A program made the position numbers and the translations under genes. Of a stretch of 64,000 nucleotides of DNA, positions 48,277 to 61,906 are shown one piece after another. The stretch is from Spirodela intermedia. Taxonomy: Eukaryota; Streptophyta; Magnoliopsida; Alismatales; Araceae. The notes beneath the pieces were generated by a model, which was given only the letters and a program-made list of their open reading frames with translations, had not been told where the DNA came from and ran no database searches. Positions within the stretch are counted from its first letter, which is position 1. The number at the start of each line of letters is the position of its first letter. The DNA is taken from NCBI GenBank assembly GCA_902729315.2, contig LR746267.1:8870924-8934923 (forward strand), given 5' to 3'.

Positions 48277-49997
48277 ATGAACACCGTGGCCATGGATGGT
48301 GGACTGCCCACTGTTGGAGGAGATGGAGCCCTTCCTATTGAAACAGTCTTCACTCTGCCGTCCCCGCTGCCCTCCTTCCCGCCTGGTGTGAAGCTCATTC
48401 CCTCTGGTTTCACTTTCTGCATGCGTCGGCAGTCTACCGTCTTGGACGTTTTTCATGGTGGTTAGTGTTTTCAGGTGGGGGATTCGCCAAGGGAAGCATA
48501 AACCTCGGGGGCCTGGAGGTTCGTCAGTGCTCCTCTTTGACCAAGGTCTGGGCTGCCCTCGAGGGGGGACCGGAGAACCTCGGCGCCACCTTCTTCAAGC
48601 CCTCGCCGGTGCCCGCCGGATTCTCTCTCCTGGGTTGCTACGCCCAGCCCAACAACAGGCCTCTTTTTGGTTGGGTCCTCTGCGGGAGAGACATCGACGG
48701 GGGGGCCCTCCGGAAGCCGACGGGCTACACGCTCCTCTGGACCAGCGAGAGCTCCAAGATCAGGAAACATGGCGACGGCTACTTCTGGCTCCCGACTGCG
48801 CCGGAAGGATACAGAGCCGTCGGGATACTTGTCACGTCCTCTCCGGCCGCCCCCTCGCCGGAGGAAATCCGCTGCGTCCGGTCGAACCTTACCGACGAGT
48901 GCGAGAATGACGAGTGGGTGTGGGGGGACCAAGACGGAATCCAGGTGTACAGTCTGAGGCCCACCGTCAGAGGATCCGGCGCCGCCGGCGTATGCGTGGG
49001 CACCTGCATGGTGGGGACGCCGCCGTTGTGGTGCCTGAAGAACACGGCGCCGCTGTCTAGGTCCATGCCGGGCATGACCCAGATCGAGGCGCTGGTCCGA
49101 GCTTACTCTCCGTGGATCTACTTCCACCCCGACGAGCCCTACTTGCCGTCGTCGGTGGGCTGGTTCTTCGACAACGGCGCACTCCTGTACAAGAAGGACG
49201 CACCGACGCCGGCCGCCGTAGACTCCGCCGGGTCGAACCTCCCGCAGGGCGCCAACGCCGGCGAGTGCTGGTTAGACCTCCCTGCGGATGAGGCGGCTAG
49301 GAATAGACTCAAAACGGGCGACCTGCAGAGCTCGGAGGCCTACGTTCACGTGAAGCCAATGCTGGGGGGGACGTTCACCGACGTGGTGGTGTGGGTCTTC
49401 TACCCCTTCAACGGGCCGGCGAGGGCCAAGGTCGAGTTTCTGAACATATCCTTCAAGAGGATCGGAGAGCACATCGGCGACTGGGAGCACGTCACGCTGC
49501 GGGTGAGCAACTTCTCCGGCGAGCTCCGGCGGGTGTTCTTCGCCGAGCACAGCTCCGGCGAGTGGAAGGAAGCCTCCGAGGTGGAGTTCCAGGGCGGGAA
49601 CAAGCCGGTCGCCTACGCGGCCCTCCACGGACACGCCGCGTACCCCCACCCGGGCCTCGTCCTCCAGGGCGGCGCCGCCGCCGGTCTCGGCGTCGGCATC
49701 AGAGACGACACCAAGGGAGGCGGCCGGAGTCTGGACACCGGCGCGAAATATCGCCTCGTCGCCGTTGACCATCTGGGCTCGGTTGTCGGTCCCCCCTGGT
49801 TGAATTTCCTGGGGGAGTGGGGCCCAAAGGTCAGCTACGACTTCGCCGAGGACGTGAATAAGGTGACTAGGCTGCTCCCCCGGAAGCTCCGGGAGAGGTT
49901 GGAGAAGCTCCTGAAGAGCCTCCCTCCCCAGGTCCTCGGAGAGGAAGGACCGACCGGACCCAAGGAGAAGAGGAACTGGGCCGGCGACGAAGGATAG
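48277..49997 (+). CDS. DUF946 / VPS62-like protein
   Basis: 543 residues in two exons: 48277-48385 and 48475-49997, joined by an 89-base intron (CCGCCTG/GTGTGA ... TTTTCAG/GTGGGG), which joins PSFPPG to GGFAKGSINLG as in the family. The protein matches plant DUF946 (Vps62, PF06101). Key blocks are GYTLLWTS, PEGYRAVGILVT, IYFHPDEPYLPSSVGWFF, YPFNGPARAKVEFLNI, IGEHIGDWEHVTLRV, AALHGHAAYPHPG and WLNFLGEWGPKVSYD. The family is soluble and named after yeast Vps62, but its function in plants is not established. The coding sequence is very GC-rich. A starting Met at MDGG, six codons in, is also possible. Confidence 0.9.
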
Positions 49998-50123
49998 GAT
50001 CATGAGTTTCATTTGGAACCATATGCTCAATAAGTGCCATTCTAATGGCATCCACTGTGTGCAATCGAGAAGACGTAAACATATTTGATCAGAGAATGTA
50101 CAAGGCATCGAAATGTATGTCTG

Positions 50124-50128
<5 letters not shown>

Positions 50129-50156
<28 letters not shown>

Positions 50157-50170
50157 CTCTCTCTCTCTCT

Positions 50171-50209
<39 letters not shown>
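50129..50209. repeat. Compound microsatellite (GT)n(CT)n(AT)n
   Basis: Consecutive GT, CT and AT dinucleotide runs just after the DUF946 gene, within the short convergent space before the alpha/beta hydrolase 3' end. Confidence 0.95.
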
Positions 50210-50212
<3 letters not shown>

Positions 50213-50282
50213 TATTTCAAGACATTAGGGTAGGTTCACAGACTGCTTCTTTAGCAAGGGCAACAAATCAAATTGAGGGATT

Positions 50283-53269
50283 CTAGGGAACCTTCAGATG
50301 CCGTCTGACGAATGATTCGACGAGAGGGTTGACAAGCTCAGGCGCCTCATCCTGCGGGAGAAAGAGGAGAATCTATCTGTGTACTACAGAATCAATGGAA
50401 TTCATGCTAGTGCTCGAGGAGGAAGACAGACCTGCGGGCAGTGGCCGACATCAGGGAGCACGACGAAGTCTTCCACCGTATCGAAATCTCCGTAGGCCCT
50501 TCCCAGGTCGATGGGCTCCCACGGATCCTTATCTCCCCACGCCACAAGAACAGGGCACTGAAGGGCAAGAACGAGAGCCCTCTGTGAGCAGTGACAGGAC
50601 ATACATACACGGGGCAGTGCAGGAAGGAGATGGCTGACCTTCACTTGGGGGAGCAGTTCCTCGGGCAGAGGGCCGCCTGAGTAGCAGATGAACTCGAGGA
50701 AGACTTCTGCAGCCCCTCGCTCGAGTCCTGGTCGCAGGATGCTCTGTACAAGCTCTTCGGTGACCTTGGAGGGGTCATGGTAACACTGGTCGAGGAAAGA
50801 CACAGATCTCAACTTCATCACCACAAGATCGACGAATAAGCTAGAGAAAAAAATACATCGGGGTAGGCTCTCATATTAACGAAACCGAGGCTTATGATAA
50901 GGATATAAAGTATAAAACAATCGTTGAGAACTTAGATAAAATACCTGGGAGAGAATTCTCTTCACAGATTCTGGTGTGGCAACAGAGTTAAAAAAAAACT
51001 TGCCCAAGAGAGTGTTCCTATTTTGACACCGTCCTGGAAAGTTAGTTATAGAAAATATGGCGAATTTTATATGAATAAACATCATTAGATCACTTCTTTA
51101 CCGCAGAAGATTCTGAAATGATCTGATAAAGGGTCTTGCGAACCAAGGCTGCTTCTTGATATGAAGCATCCGCAGCGAAATGTTTAAAAGGACCATTCCC
51201 CTACACATCTGAGGGTCCATAACTGCAGCCTGAAGACCAACAAGTCCTGAAAATAAAAAGGAGAGAGAGGGAGAGCAAGACAGAGCAATCTATCCATCTT
51301 AGTGCATTTGAAAAATCATGGATATCATATAAGATTCAAGAAGACATGAAGCCAGCATGGTCAGTGAGAATAGAATGAAACTTCTAATTGAATGCAAATA
51401 GAATTGAAGAAGATGATGGAGAATAAAAACCCATGAAAAACACAGAAATATATCACAAAAAGATGAAAAAAGTTCACAAGGGATTAGCTTCAAGCATGTG
51501 AATCTAGATTCGGTTCAGATTAACCTTACAACTTACAAAAAGATATATGAGTGATTCTACTCTTTTATTGCTTATAAGGCCATTTTGGGGTTTGTCTAAA
51601 ATGGAAAGGGCCCATTGTAAAAAAATTATTGTGAAAAGAAACATTCATGCGCAAATAAAGTTTAGATATATACCTCCTATGGAATTACATATAAAGAATG
51701 CTTCCTCCTTGACTACGTTTGAACAGAAGTCATTTACTTGAGAACCCCACGTCTCAAAGGTATAAAATGTGTCAACACCAATATCACGGGGGTTTGGCTT
51801 TCCAGAGTAACCATATCCAATAAGGTCGATTGAGAAAACTCTATGAGATTTTCCCAGATAGGAAATATTTTTACTCCAGTGATCACTGTAAAAAACAATC
51901 CAAGTCCATTAGAACAGAGCAGAAAGTGATGAATCAAAGAGAATGGAATATAGAAAACAAAAGGAAGTTAAATTTTGTATCAAATGGAGTGCTGCAACAT
52001 GCTTTAACCACTTCACCTCCACAACACAGATAATTAAGAAAAAACGCATGGGCATCAGAATTTTACGATCTTACAAAAATCTAACAGTTCTTTCCTTATC
52101 AAAACATAGCCACTGATGGCACACATTTGGGTGGAACTATTTAAATGCCTGAGCATCTCAAATGTCGGATCAAAACTTTTTCATCGACGCCAGAATTAGG
52201 TGCAAATAGTTTTCATCAGAAACACGAACTTACACAAGTATTAACATCACAGGAAGGAGAATGTCAAAGAAAAATTTTGATTTTTTACCTAGCGAAAATA
52301 GAAAAACATTAGACTAAAACTCATGAAAGCACACTGCCATCCCCACAAATCCTCTGGTAACCTACTTTTGAAATATGTGTACTTTTTTACAATAAATTTG
52401 AGTGATAAATTAAGAAAAATTATGGTTCCATAAAAGTGAATCATCAGTATGAGATTTCCTTATTCTCGCAAGTAATTCCGGTTTCTAGAGAAAATCCAAT
52501 TAAGGTCTAAAGCGGTGTTGTTCCCAGAAGCAAATAATATGAAGCAAAATATGCAGGATTTCTACCTGTTTGCCCCGAAACCATGAATCAAAACTAATGC
52601 TGGACCAGTGTCTCCAGCGAATTGATAGCGAATGTTATAACCTCGCCAGTTCCAAGTTCTGCAACAAAAGAGAAAAATAAAAGCGGTAAGCTATGTAATC
52701 GACCATAGAGAAGTGTGAGATAATAAGAAAATCTTAAGACGAACTTTAGTTCTTATGTTAAAAAGTGAATAATATCTGGCTTTCAATAAAATTTTAAGCT
52801 AGAACATGAGAAAAGCAATGACCGATCTGATACGAGTCTGGATAAAAGCATACAAAGAAGGTTGACGAGGAAATGGATTTCCATAACAATTTTTCGTCTT
52901 ATTAACATTAGATTCCCAACGTGGCATGCACAGAATTAATCAAGAAGAAAACAAAAAAAAAAGCATAACAAACGACGGAAATTCCGAAGGCTCAAATGGA
53001 GAGACAAGGGAACGGGAATGAATCTGATACCCTGTCCGAACTTCGGGCTCCTCCGGGACTGTCACGAAGGCCGGTTTCCCATCAGAGAGCCTCTCCGCAT
53101 CCTTCGTATCGATGGGAGAGGCCCTCATACGAGGGAATGCGCGAGAACCTCTTCCGCGGCAGCGAGGACGGAGGCCACGCTCGCGCAGCGTGCGCGCCGG
53201 AGGAGAACGGACCACGAGAAGCCGAGACGATGTGCCGGAGGAAGAGAGTGGAGTGACCGCGTTCGCCAT
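50283..53269 (-). CDS. Alpha/beta hydrolase, plastid type (pheophytinase-like family)
   Basis: 367 residues in eight exons on the minus strand: 53269-53031, 52658-52566, 51885-51674, 51246-51102, 51017-50945, 50785-50639, 50557-50432, 50351-50283. Phases agree throughout. The N-terminal 50 residues are Ser/Arg-rich and look like a transit peptide. The core starts at TWNWRGYNIRYQ, with oxyanion loop HGFGAN (105-110), nucleophile Ser179 in CNSIGG, Asp312 or Asp314 in WGDKDPWEP and His342 in VGHCPQDEAP. The exon order and blocks (LEFICYSGGPLPEELLPQVK) match the plant family close to pheophytinase, but I cannot say it has that activity. The nucleophile elbow has Cys instead of the first Gly of GxSxG. 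Confidence 0.88.
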
Positions 53270-53721
53270 CTCTCGTTCTCTCTCTCTCTCCCCCTCCCTC
53301 CCCCTCTCCCAGCGGGCAGAGAAGAGAGAAGAGAGAAGAGAGAGATGGAGAGCAACAACAGCCTCAGGAACTCCGAGTGGCTGCCAACAACCTGCTCTCT
53401 CCCAGCTCTCTACGGGGCGGCGTCCAGACCAATAAATACGTATTTATTTACTGCATAATTATTATCCTTCCATTTATATAATTTTGCTCAATTTTTAAAT
53501 TTTCTACATGCTGGTGGTTGTCAATTTTTCACGACTAATATAAAACGCTTTGCTTCCTGCGTCTATTTCTTTTTCTAATTTCCTTCCTTTTATCTTCCAT
53601 TATTTTCCTCCCGGGGCGAATCCGATCGGCAGAATCTCCAATCGCTGCCCCAATGCCGTCAGATCCCGCCTCCCTTCGTCACCTCCCCGCCCAACGCCGG
53701 CCGCCGCCGGCGGAGAAGGAC
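53270..53721. promoter_or_regulatory. Shared divergent promoter of the hydrolase and hexosaminidase genes
   Basis: Only about 450 bases separate the two ATGs. 53276-53345 is a CT/GA-rich leader for the hydrolase. 53431-53448 is a perfect 18-base palindrome AATAAATACGTATTTATT, offering an AT-rich TATA-like element in both directions around an ACGT core. TATAAAAC at 53539-53546 is a plausible TATA box for the hexosaminidase. Confidence 0.5.
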
Positions 53722-53790
53722 ATGGGTGGCGCGATCGTAGTTCCATCGCTGTTCATCCTCCTCATCTCCTCCCTCTTGGCCCTCGGGTAC

Positions 53791-53822
<32 letters not shown>

Positions 53823-55603
53823 AGCGGCGAGCCCTCCGATCGGCGTATGGCCGAAGCCTGTCCACACCTTCTGGCCCCAACCCGACGCAGCCTTCCTCAC
53901 TCCCTCCTTCCGCATCCTCTCCTCCGGTACCACCCGCCACCGCCACCTCCGCCGCGCCGTCGCTCGCTACACCCGCCTCGTCCTGCGCGAGCGGCACCGC
54001 CCCCTGGTGGCGCGCTCGCCGGAGCCCTCCCCGCGCAACCCGCCGCTCAGAGCCCTCGTCATCCGCATCGCCGACCTCTCCGCCCCCCTCCAGCACGGCG
54101 TCGACGAGTCCTACGCGCTCTGCATCCCGCCTGCGGGGGCCGGCGCCGCCGCCCGGCTGGCGGCGGCGACCCCGTGGGGGGCCATGCGGGGGCTGGAGAC
54201 GTTCTCCCAGCTGGTCTGGGGGGATCCCCCCGCCGTACCCGTGGGGATCAACATCTCCGACGCGCCGATCTTCCCCCACCGCGGGCTGCTGCTCGACACC
54301 TCCCGGAGCTTCTACCCTGTGCAGGACATACTGCGCACGGTCGGCGCCATGGCCGCCAACAAGCTCAATGTCTTCCATTGGCACATCTCTGATTCCCAGT
54401 CGTTCCCCCTGCTGCTCCCCTCCGAACCCCAGCTCGCGCTCAAGGGCTCCTACGGCAAGGAGATGATCTACTCCCCCGCTGACGTCAAGCGGATCGTTGA
54501 CTTCGCCGCCAGCCGCGGCGTCCGGGTCATCCCCGAGTTCGACTCGCCCGGTACACACCTATGAAATTCTAATAAGTTGGAGATTATAATACGAATGATT
54601 TATTTATGGGGTAGTATTAAATATAGGGCATGCGGCTTCGTGGGGAGAGGCGTACCCGGGGATAGTGACCTGCGCGAACGAGTTCTGGTTACCGCCCGGG
54701 TTGAGCTGGGCAGATCGGCTGGCCTCCGAGCCGGGACCGGGTCAACTCAACCCCCTCAACCCGGAGACCTACCGGGTCGTCGGGAACGTGCTCCGCGACG
54801 CGGCGGAGCTCTTCCCGGAGCCCTTCCTCCACCTCGGCGCCGACGAGGTCGTCCCGGGTTGCTGGAGAGCGGAACCGGCCGTGCGAGACTTCCTCGCCTT
54901 CGGCGGCACGTTCGATCAGCTCCTCGAGATCTTCGTCAACGCCACCAACCGGCTCGCCGTCTCCCTCAACCGCACCGTCGTGTTCTGGGAGGACGTCCTG
55001 CTGGACGCCGCCGTGAAGGTGAGGCCGGAGGTGCTCCCCAGGGAGACCACCATTATTCAGACATGGAGCAAGGGACCCAACAACACCAAGCTGATCGCCG
55101 CCGCTGGGTACCGCGTGATTGTGTCCTCGTCGGAGTTCTACTACCTGGACTGCGGCCACGGGGGGTTCGTCGGGAACGACAGCCGCTACGACCGGCAGGT
55201 GGCCGATGATCCAGCGACGGGCCCCTTCAACTTCGCCGGCGGGGATGGCGGGTCGTGGTGCGCGCCGTTCAAGACTTGGCAGCGGGTTTACGACTACGAC
55301 ATCACCTACGGGCTGAGCGCTGAGGAGGCGAGGCTGGTGCTGGGCGGGGAGGTGGCGCTGTGGTCGGAGCAGGCGGACCCGAGCGTGCTGGACTCGAGGG
55401 TGTGGCCGCGGGCGTCGGCGATGGCGGAGGCGCTGTGGTCGGGGAACAGGGAGGCGGGCACCCCCGGCAGGAAGAGGTACGCGGAGGCCACCGACCGGCT
55501 GCACGAGTGGCGCCACCGCATGGTGGCGCGGGGCATCGGTGCTGAGCCCATCCAGCCCTTCTGGTGCGTCAACCACCCGACGATGTGCAACATGGTTCAG
55601 TAG
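53722..55603 (+). CDS. Beta-N-acetylhexosaminidase (GH20)
   Basis: 601 residues in two exons (53722-54550, 54627-55603; 76-base intron joining EFDSPG to [11 protein letters not shown]). Removes terminal GlcNAc/GalNAc from N-glycans in vacuole, apoplast or plasma membrane. Start at 53722 is preferred because the hydrophobic signal or anchor ([20 protein letters not shown]) follows directly; ATG at 53653 would add 23 residues. A run of about 12 alanines follows the helix. GH20 features: [33 protein letters not shown], catalytic pair D349-E350 in [12 protein letters not shown], and [20 protein letters not shown] near the end. The two-exon structure and anchor-like N-terminus resemble the HEXO2 branch. 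The long minus-strand readings here are shadows. Confidence 0.9.
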
Positions 55604-56881
55604 TGCCGCTCCAAAGTGGGTCATCCATCCGCCTTGAGTCTCCCGTGCTCTGCAAGAAAACATGGGGTTATCTCCTTAGGCTGAATCTTGGGCACCTCTC
55701 TGTAGCTTCATTTTTTTTTAGTTTATGGAAATCTTTCAGACCTACAGCATTTATGAAAGAAGAAAGTGGTCGATGAGGTCGTGAGCCATGGGTTAATTTT
55801 CCGAATATTGGTAAACTAAAATATGTAGAAAATAAAATTTAAAGTTATTTGATTAGAGATTAGTGTGGAATATTTTCATGGGTCTTTTTCCGGCGACGAC
55901 ATGAATGGAATTCGACGCAGATCGCTCCTGGCATATCCGCGCAACCCAATCAGTCCGTACTTTATGGCACCGGCAGATGTGTCTGTGCCGACGTCAACCC
56001 CGAGTTGCCATTGGGCCACGTAACAAAAGAAGAGGAAGGGTTAGCCAATGAAACTCATGGAAAATGTCTCATGTATATGCATATTTATAAGAATGTAAAT
56101 GCGTATATATTGGTTGTTTATGGCCTCGACAAACTAGCCTTAATTAGGTGTCTCTAAAGCCTTGACCTTGTCAAGCTCAGAGGAAAGTCGATAATGAGCT
56201 CTAGGGCAGACTTGTATGAAGTCCTGAATCCAACGCAGAGAAGAACGGTAGAGGGACAGAGAGAGGGGGACAGACGTGGAACAGATGGTAGTAGAACAAT
56301 CACGCGATACCTAAAGCGCTGGATTTCCGGGTAACCTCCGATCGAAGCTGGATTGACTTTACAGATTTTATTTTATTAATTTATTTCCGCTGTATCATCT
56401 CTGTTTATTAATTTATTAATCTCAGATTCTCTGGGCTATCTACCCATGAGTTTATTAATTATGCAGATATTTGCTATATATATGTAGATTACGAATGGGG
56501 CAACTATATATAATGAAATTCGTTAACTCCGACTCCGTCAGCCATCCCGTCACGATGAGCCCCTTGACGAAGATATTTGGTTTTTTATTTAAAGGAAGAG
56601 GGGGCTTAAAATCATCAACCCCAGCGTCGGAGATTGACAGATGAAGGTGGGTTTTTTGGGGGGTGGGAGAGAGAGAGGGAGGGAAAGGTTGGTCTGGCTT
56701 GTGAATGAGGGACCCCAGAACAACGCATGGGACCCTCCGGTTTGAACGTTTGGTCGTCGGCCGTTCCCCCCTTCAACTGAGAGAAGAGCGAGAGGGAGAC
56801 TAGTTCTTCTCGTCAAAACGCCGCCTTACCGGTTCAGCAAGAAGAAGAAAAAGACGCCAAAGGCGGCAGTAGCATTAGCCT

Positions 56882-56918
<37 letters not shown>

Positions 56919-59900
56919 AGGAGGGGGAGTGGGAAGAGGGTGATGAAACGCGGAAAAGATTGGTCAGCAGTCGAGATGATATCAGAACAGTGACCGGAGA
57001 CTAGCGTTCAATGAGTTTCTAAGAAGCACGAGGGGAGTTTTGTAGAAAGCCACATCTCTGTGCTTGATCCGCACAAAGTTGGATACCCCTTACACTCCCT
57101 TCCGGCGCCGGTGCAAATGCGGTCCTCGGTTTCCTCCTCAATCTCTATCTGTCTATTTATCCGTCTATCTCTCGCCTGATTTCTCTCTTCTGTTGTCGGA
57201 AAAAATGAAGCTGCCAATTCACCTCCAACGACGGAACTTCGCCTCTTCCTTGGCACCGGAGCTACAACGAGCGCGTGTCACCCGATATCGGTGAGCTCCT
57301 TCATCTTTCTGAACTTGCTCTTCTGCGACTGCGCATGCGTAAGGTAGAGCTTAGATGATCTTCCCTTCCATCTCCGATCTTCGGAAAGCCACAATCTTTC
57401 CTAGAGCTCGATCGCAGGCCCTCTCTTTCAAAAATATTACTTCTTCAATGAATCAACCGTATTCAGATCCCTACGGTTCAGAGTACGCCTCAGAGCCCAG
57501 AAAACTCCGTCACCACCATCGTAGTCCGCAAAACATCCTCCCCCAAAATCTGGCAGAGCTCATAAGCTCACCCCTCATGAATCAAGCCGCTGGTAACATT
57601 CTTGGGAGGATCCATTGAGAGACCGCAGGTCCCGGAGGAAGGAAGACAACAAAACCTTGTTCGTTGTTAGAGACACTGCCTCTCTCTGACTCCGGTGCAC
57701 CAGAAAGAGGTCGTCTTGTCGTTTCCAAGGATCAATCTGAGATCTGAGAATCTGATAATCTGTCCTTTCTTCTCCATTTATTTTTCTTGTGAGACTTATT
57801 CGTCTCCTCTCCATGCATCAGATTATCCATTTATCGACGGCAACAAGGAAACCCACATCTAGGGTATTGTCTTAGGGTACAGTAGACGATGTGGGCCCCT
57901 TTCTCGCTGGGAAGAAGTCCACTCCTTAAATGATTCCCGGCGCCATATGCAACGGTCAAGATGGCGAACACTACGCTATCTACCACGGGGTGTCCACCAT
58001 CTAGTCAAACCTACCATCCGCCGGAGCTAAAAGGTGAGTTCGATCTCCCACTATTATTCTTCATTACCAGCCACATATAGACATATTGACGATATTAATA
58101 ATTCCGAAATATAAAAAATATTTTTCCCACTTACAATATATTCCGAAATCATGATTTACCATGTCAGATTTATGTGACGTTTCTTTTTTCATTTGTATTT
58201 AACCATTATTCATAAAATCATCAAATAATAACCATTAATGAGAATTTCTCTTCTTAGGATTTATAAAATACACGATAAACATCATATGAATTGAGTGGAA
58301 AACTAACACCAGCCAAAGACGGTAGAAAATAATGTTCCAAGTAGGGGATTTGATAATGAAAAGAAATGGAAATCCAGATGATATTAAGAAAGTGATTGTG
58401 TCCCAAGCAGGCTATCCCGCAAGTAGGCTTAGGCCCCAATGGACTCAAACCACGAGCTGTGCCAGACACACTGGTTCAGGTAAGGGCAGGATTATGGGTC
58501 AGGCCAGCCGGCTAGGTGGGTGGCAGCACGCCCATACCAACAACCACCTTCTTCTCAAGACCCAAAAACTGTTGAGGCCCTTCACAAGCAAATTAAAAAT
58601 ATAAGGTTCCAATATTTTAGTTGAGGGAAAAGTAAAAGTGCGACAAATGCTTTTGAGCAATAATCAGACTCATTGTTAGGTTTCTTATTTATGGAGCCTT
58701 CACACATAGAGTATGCTTCACATTTGGTGGTCATCTCAGTGCATGGCACTAAACCCTGACATCATGGATATTTTGCCTATGAACAGTTGTTCAAAGACCC
58801 AAATTCACCTCTTTTTATGTGGACTGACCAGAGCTCTTTTAAATATCTACAAGATTTAGTCAATAGTTATGATTCTAACCAAAACTTTGTGCTAGGAATT
58901 GTTCAACAATCACAGCATTAGTGGAATAATAAGATATGCATGAAAGTTGGAATGCTTCAACAAATCCTTTTTGTATTTTTGCCTAGGTTCATCTCAATGT
59001 TCAAGTCAGTATTAAAATTTGACAAATTATATACCTATATAAGTTCAAATGCTTCAATGTCTTTTTTTAAAGTAATTGATTTTTCTCCTTGCTTGAGGTT
59101 TAATAATGAAAAATAATCATTTATGGAATCCTCCCAAGGTACTAATTAACTAGGGCACTATCTCACACAATGGAAGTAATTTTGGGCACCTAAGTGGAAA
59201 TGCTAGTTATTCTCTCTTTAGGGATTGATTGGTATTCTCTATAAACTTCACTTGTCCATTAAAGATAGTGATTGAAACTATATCCTTCCATTTCGTTACT
59301 AAGTCAGATATTTTGACAGTTCACCAGAAGAAAAAGATATTGGTGTTCATTGAATCAGATTGATTATTGTGAATAGGCTAAAGTGCACATTGATAGACAT
59401 CATTCCTTACCTTATCCTTCACTTAAAAAGTTGAATTAAGTAATGCCTCTTAGCCTAATTGACTTTCAAATCCTCTTCCATTAAGATAAAATTAAAATGG
59501 CATTATGGAATACTTCTCAGTATACTTCCATAACACTTTTCAAAAAATTACTTGAGATGGCAAAAACCTGGTAATAACCATTGGTTTAATTAAGGCAATA
59601 ATAAAAATTCCAAATATTTACAAATAATAGCTACCATGCTAATGAAATGCTTAGAAAGGTTAGTGTATCAAATAAATTCCAATAAAATTTAAATTCATAT
59701 GCATTGAACATTAGACTTGGGATAACATTTTTTTTGTATGAATAGAAGTTGCATCAATCGTAGAATAGATCATTATCTTTTTTTAAATACATTTAGTAAA
59801 ATACTATGTATTTTAACTCATCAAAAAAATGTTTATGTTAAATGGAGTGATTATTTAATGATCAAGAAAGTTTTTTGCTTAAATGAATAGCTTATTTATG

Positions 59901-61906
59901 GTCTATATGGATGAAAAATGGTTTTGAAAACTATTAAGTTTTCAAATATTTTCAAAAAATATTTCAAGTAGATTTAATCAAGTAGGTCTCCCAAATGACA
60001 ACAATCAAGATCATCAACAAAATAAGAAATTAACCCTATTATCATAACTTACTTTGGACTTTTCAGTTTCTTTAAATTACTTGTTCATAATCAAGTCTAG
60101 GAAATCATATCAACATCACCCCTTTACAGTGTGTCCATCTAAAAAGCTATAAATTTCCATTGCCAAGTAGATGAGCTTTCACAATATATAAATAGACAAA
60201 AAAAAATCTTTCCTCATTCATCAAGAACATTTTAAGAAACAGAAAACTGAAAATAACTTGATCATTTCTTACTTCTAACAAAGAGATAAGTGAAAACTGA
60301 CAAACGACTATTTTGTTCACTGAGATCTGATGGATGAATTTCATGGGCATATACTTAAAGAATCATTCACCATAACACTTGTGATGGAATTTTTTTTAGA
60401 ACAGTTTGTAATAGTTAACACCAAAATGTGTATTCTTTACATGCAAATTGGTCTACTTCATTTATAGCTAGTCAGTTGTAAGTTAGATAGCATGATAATT
60501 TTGATAGGATATTTGAGCTAACAATGGTGTTGAGCTTAATGCATTTCATGCATTGTCTGTGTGATAAAACCCAAAGATGAATTTTATGCATGATGAGACG
60601 TTAGAATAATCTCACGTATGTTTGTAAAAAAGTAAAAATGTGGTTGCAATTTGTTTTGAGTAACATCATGCGACTCTTACGAGAAAATCGAGTAAATTCA
60701 CATCATGAGCATGGAAGTTGAGATTGGGCATAGAGAAGTACATGGCTGTTGAATTAAAATACTGCAACATAAATCTACTTTGCAGTATATTGCCATTATC
60801 AAGCTTTGGTTGGTTTTTCGCTTGAGCGTGTTAAATATTTACAAAAAAGAATTCACGTTTGACAGTTATCACACTTTGAATCTCTTGTGAATATTCTCAA
60901 ATAATAAAAAAAATGGATTTCATAGCCCCTTATTTGTATTCATTTAAGCAATAGTCTTGCCCTTCATTAGCACGCCACCAAAGGTTCTCCCCAATTTTTT
61001 ATCTCGTTATTTTTTTTATTTCTTAGTCATTTAATCATCATCAACATCTTTTTCTCATTCATCTTGACTAGCCTAAATCAAACTGATATCGAAAATATTT
61101 TTCCACCATCTTCCTAAAGATCTCTCTACAAACATGTGAAAGATGCTAGGTCATCACAATCTTGATTTCAAAAATCTGTCAAAGATTTCAATCTAATTGA
61201 CTGTTGGGAGTATGGGGCATATCCCCACTAGATCAATGGTTGCTCTTTTTATGATGCTCGAAATAATGAGAGAAGAGAGACTAGAAATCATAAATTGAGT
61301 TATTGTCTGTAAAGAAGAATTACCCCAACACAAAAAATTGATTTCTCGATCTGGCCCTTATAAAATAAACTACGATTTCTCTAGGATATGATATCTTAGA
61401 AACAAAAAAGGGACATCTGAGCGGTGGTTTACTTGGGTGTGGATTTACTAAATCATCTTGTCTCCTAAAGTCCTTTTCCTAGGAATTCCCTTGAAACTAA
61501 CTCATGGTGTTGTTGATGAAATATTAAGATGATGGAGAACAACGGGCCAGGCCGCGTGCCAGATAGATGGCAAATTTTCCGTCGAACCAAGGCAATACAT
61601 CACATTCAATTCCTTCTGCTGGTAAGGTTGCATGGAGTAATCTACGGCCCTTATCATCAAATCTAGAGATATTAAAGACACGAGAAAGAAGGAAAACTCT
61701 GGAGATATACAAGATATATACAAGAAAGAGCATTTCATTCAGCAGATCCGTTGTTGTTGTTTGATACATCTCGCATGGAATGAAGAAATGAGACACGAAA
61801 AGATGATACAACAGGAGCAAAATAACAAGATTTAATGGCGACAACCCGCAAGATATTGATACATCAGATGATTTTCGTTTATCGGTGACTCTGTTCGTAA
61901 ACAAGA
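55604..61906. other. Long intergenic region, no gene recognised
   Basis: 55.6-57.9 kb is mixed, with GA runs (56887-56917) and TATATA stretches. A reading at 57355-57618 has no known domain. 58-61.5 kb is AT-rich with no coding signal and no retroelement motif I could recognise on either strand. Confidence 0.5.

Noticed and set aside
49272-50108. 278-codon minus-strand reading
   Set aside because: Shadow of the DUF946 coding exon.
53659-54558. 299-codon minus-strand reading over the hexosaminidase
   Set aside because: Shadow of a GC-rich exon with clear GH20 motifs on the plus strand.
54689-55663. 324-codon minus-strand reading
   Set aside because: Shadow of hexosaminidase exon 2.
57355-57618. 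87-codon plus-strand reading
   Set aside because: No family recognised and no splice or promoter context that supports it.
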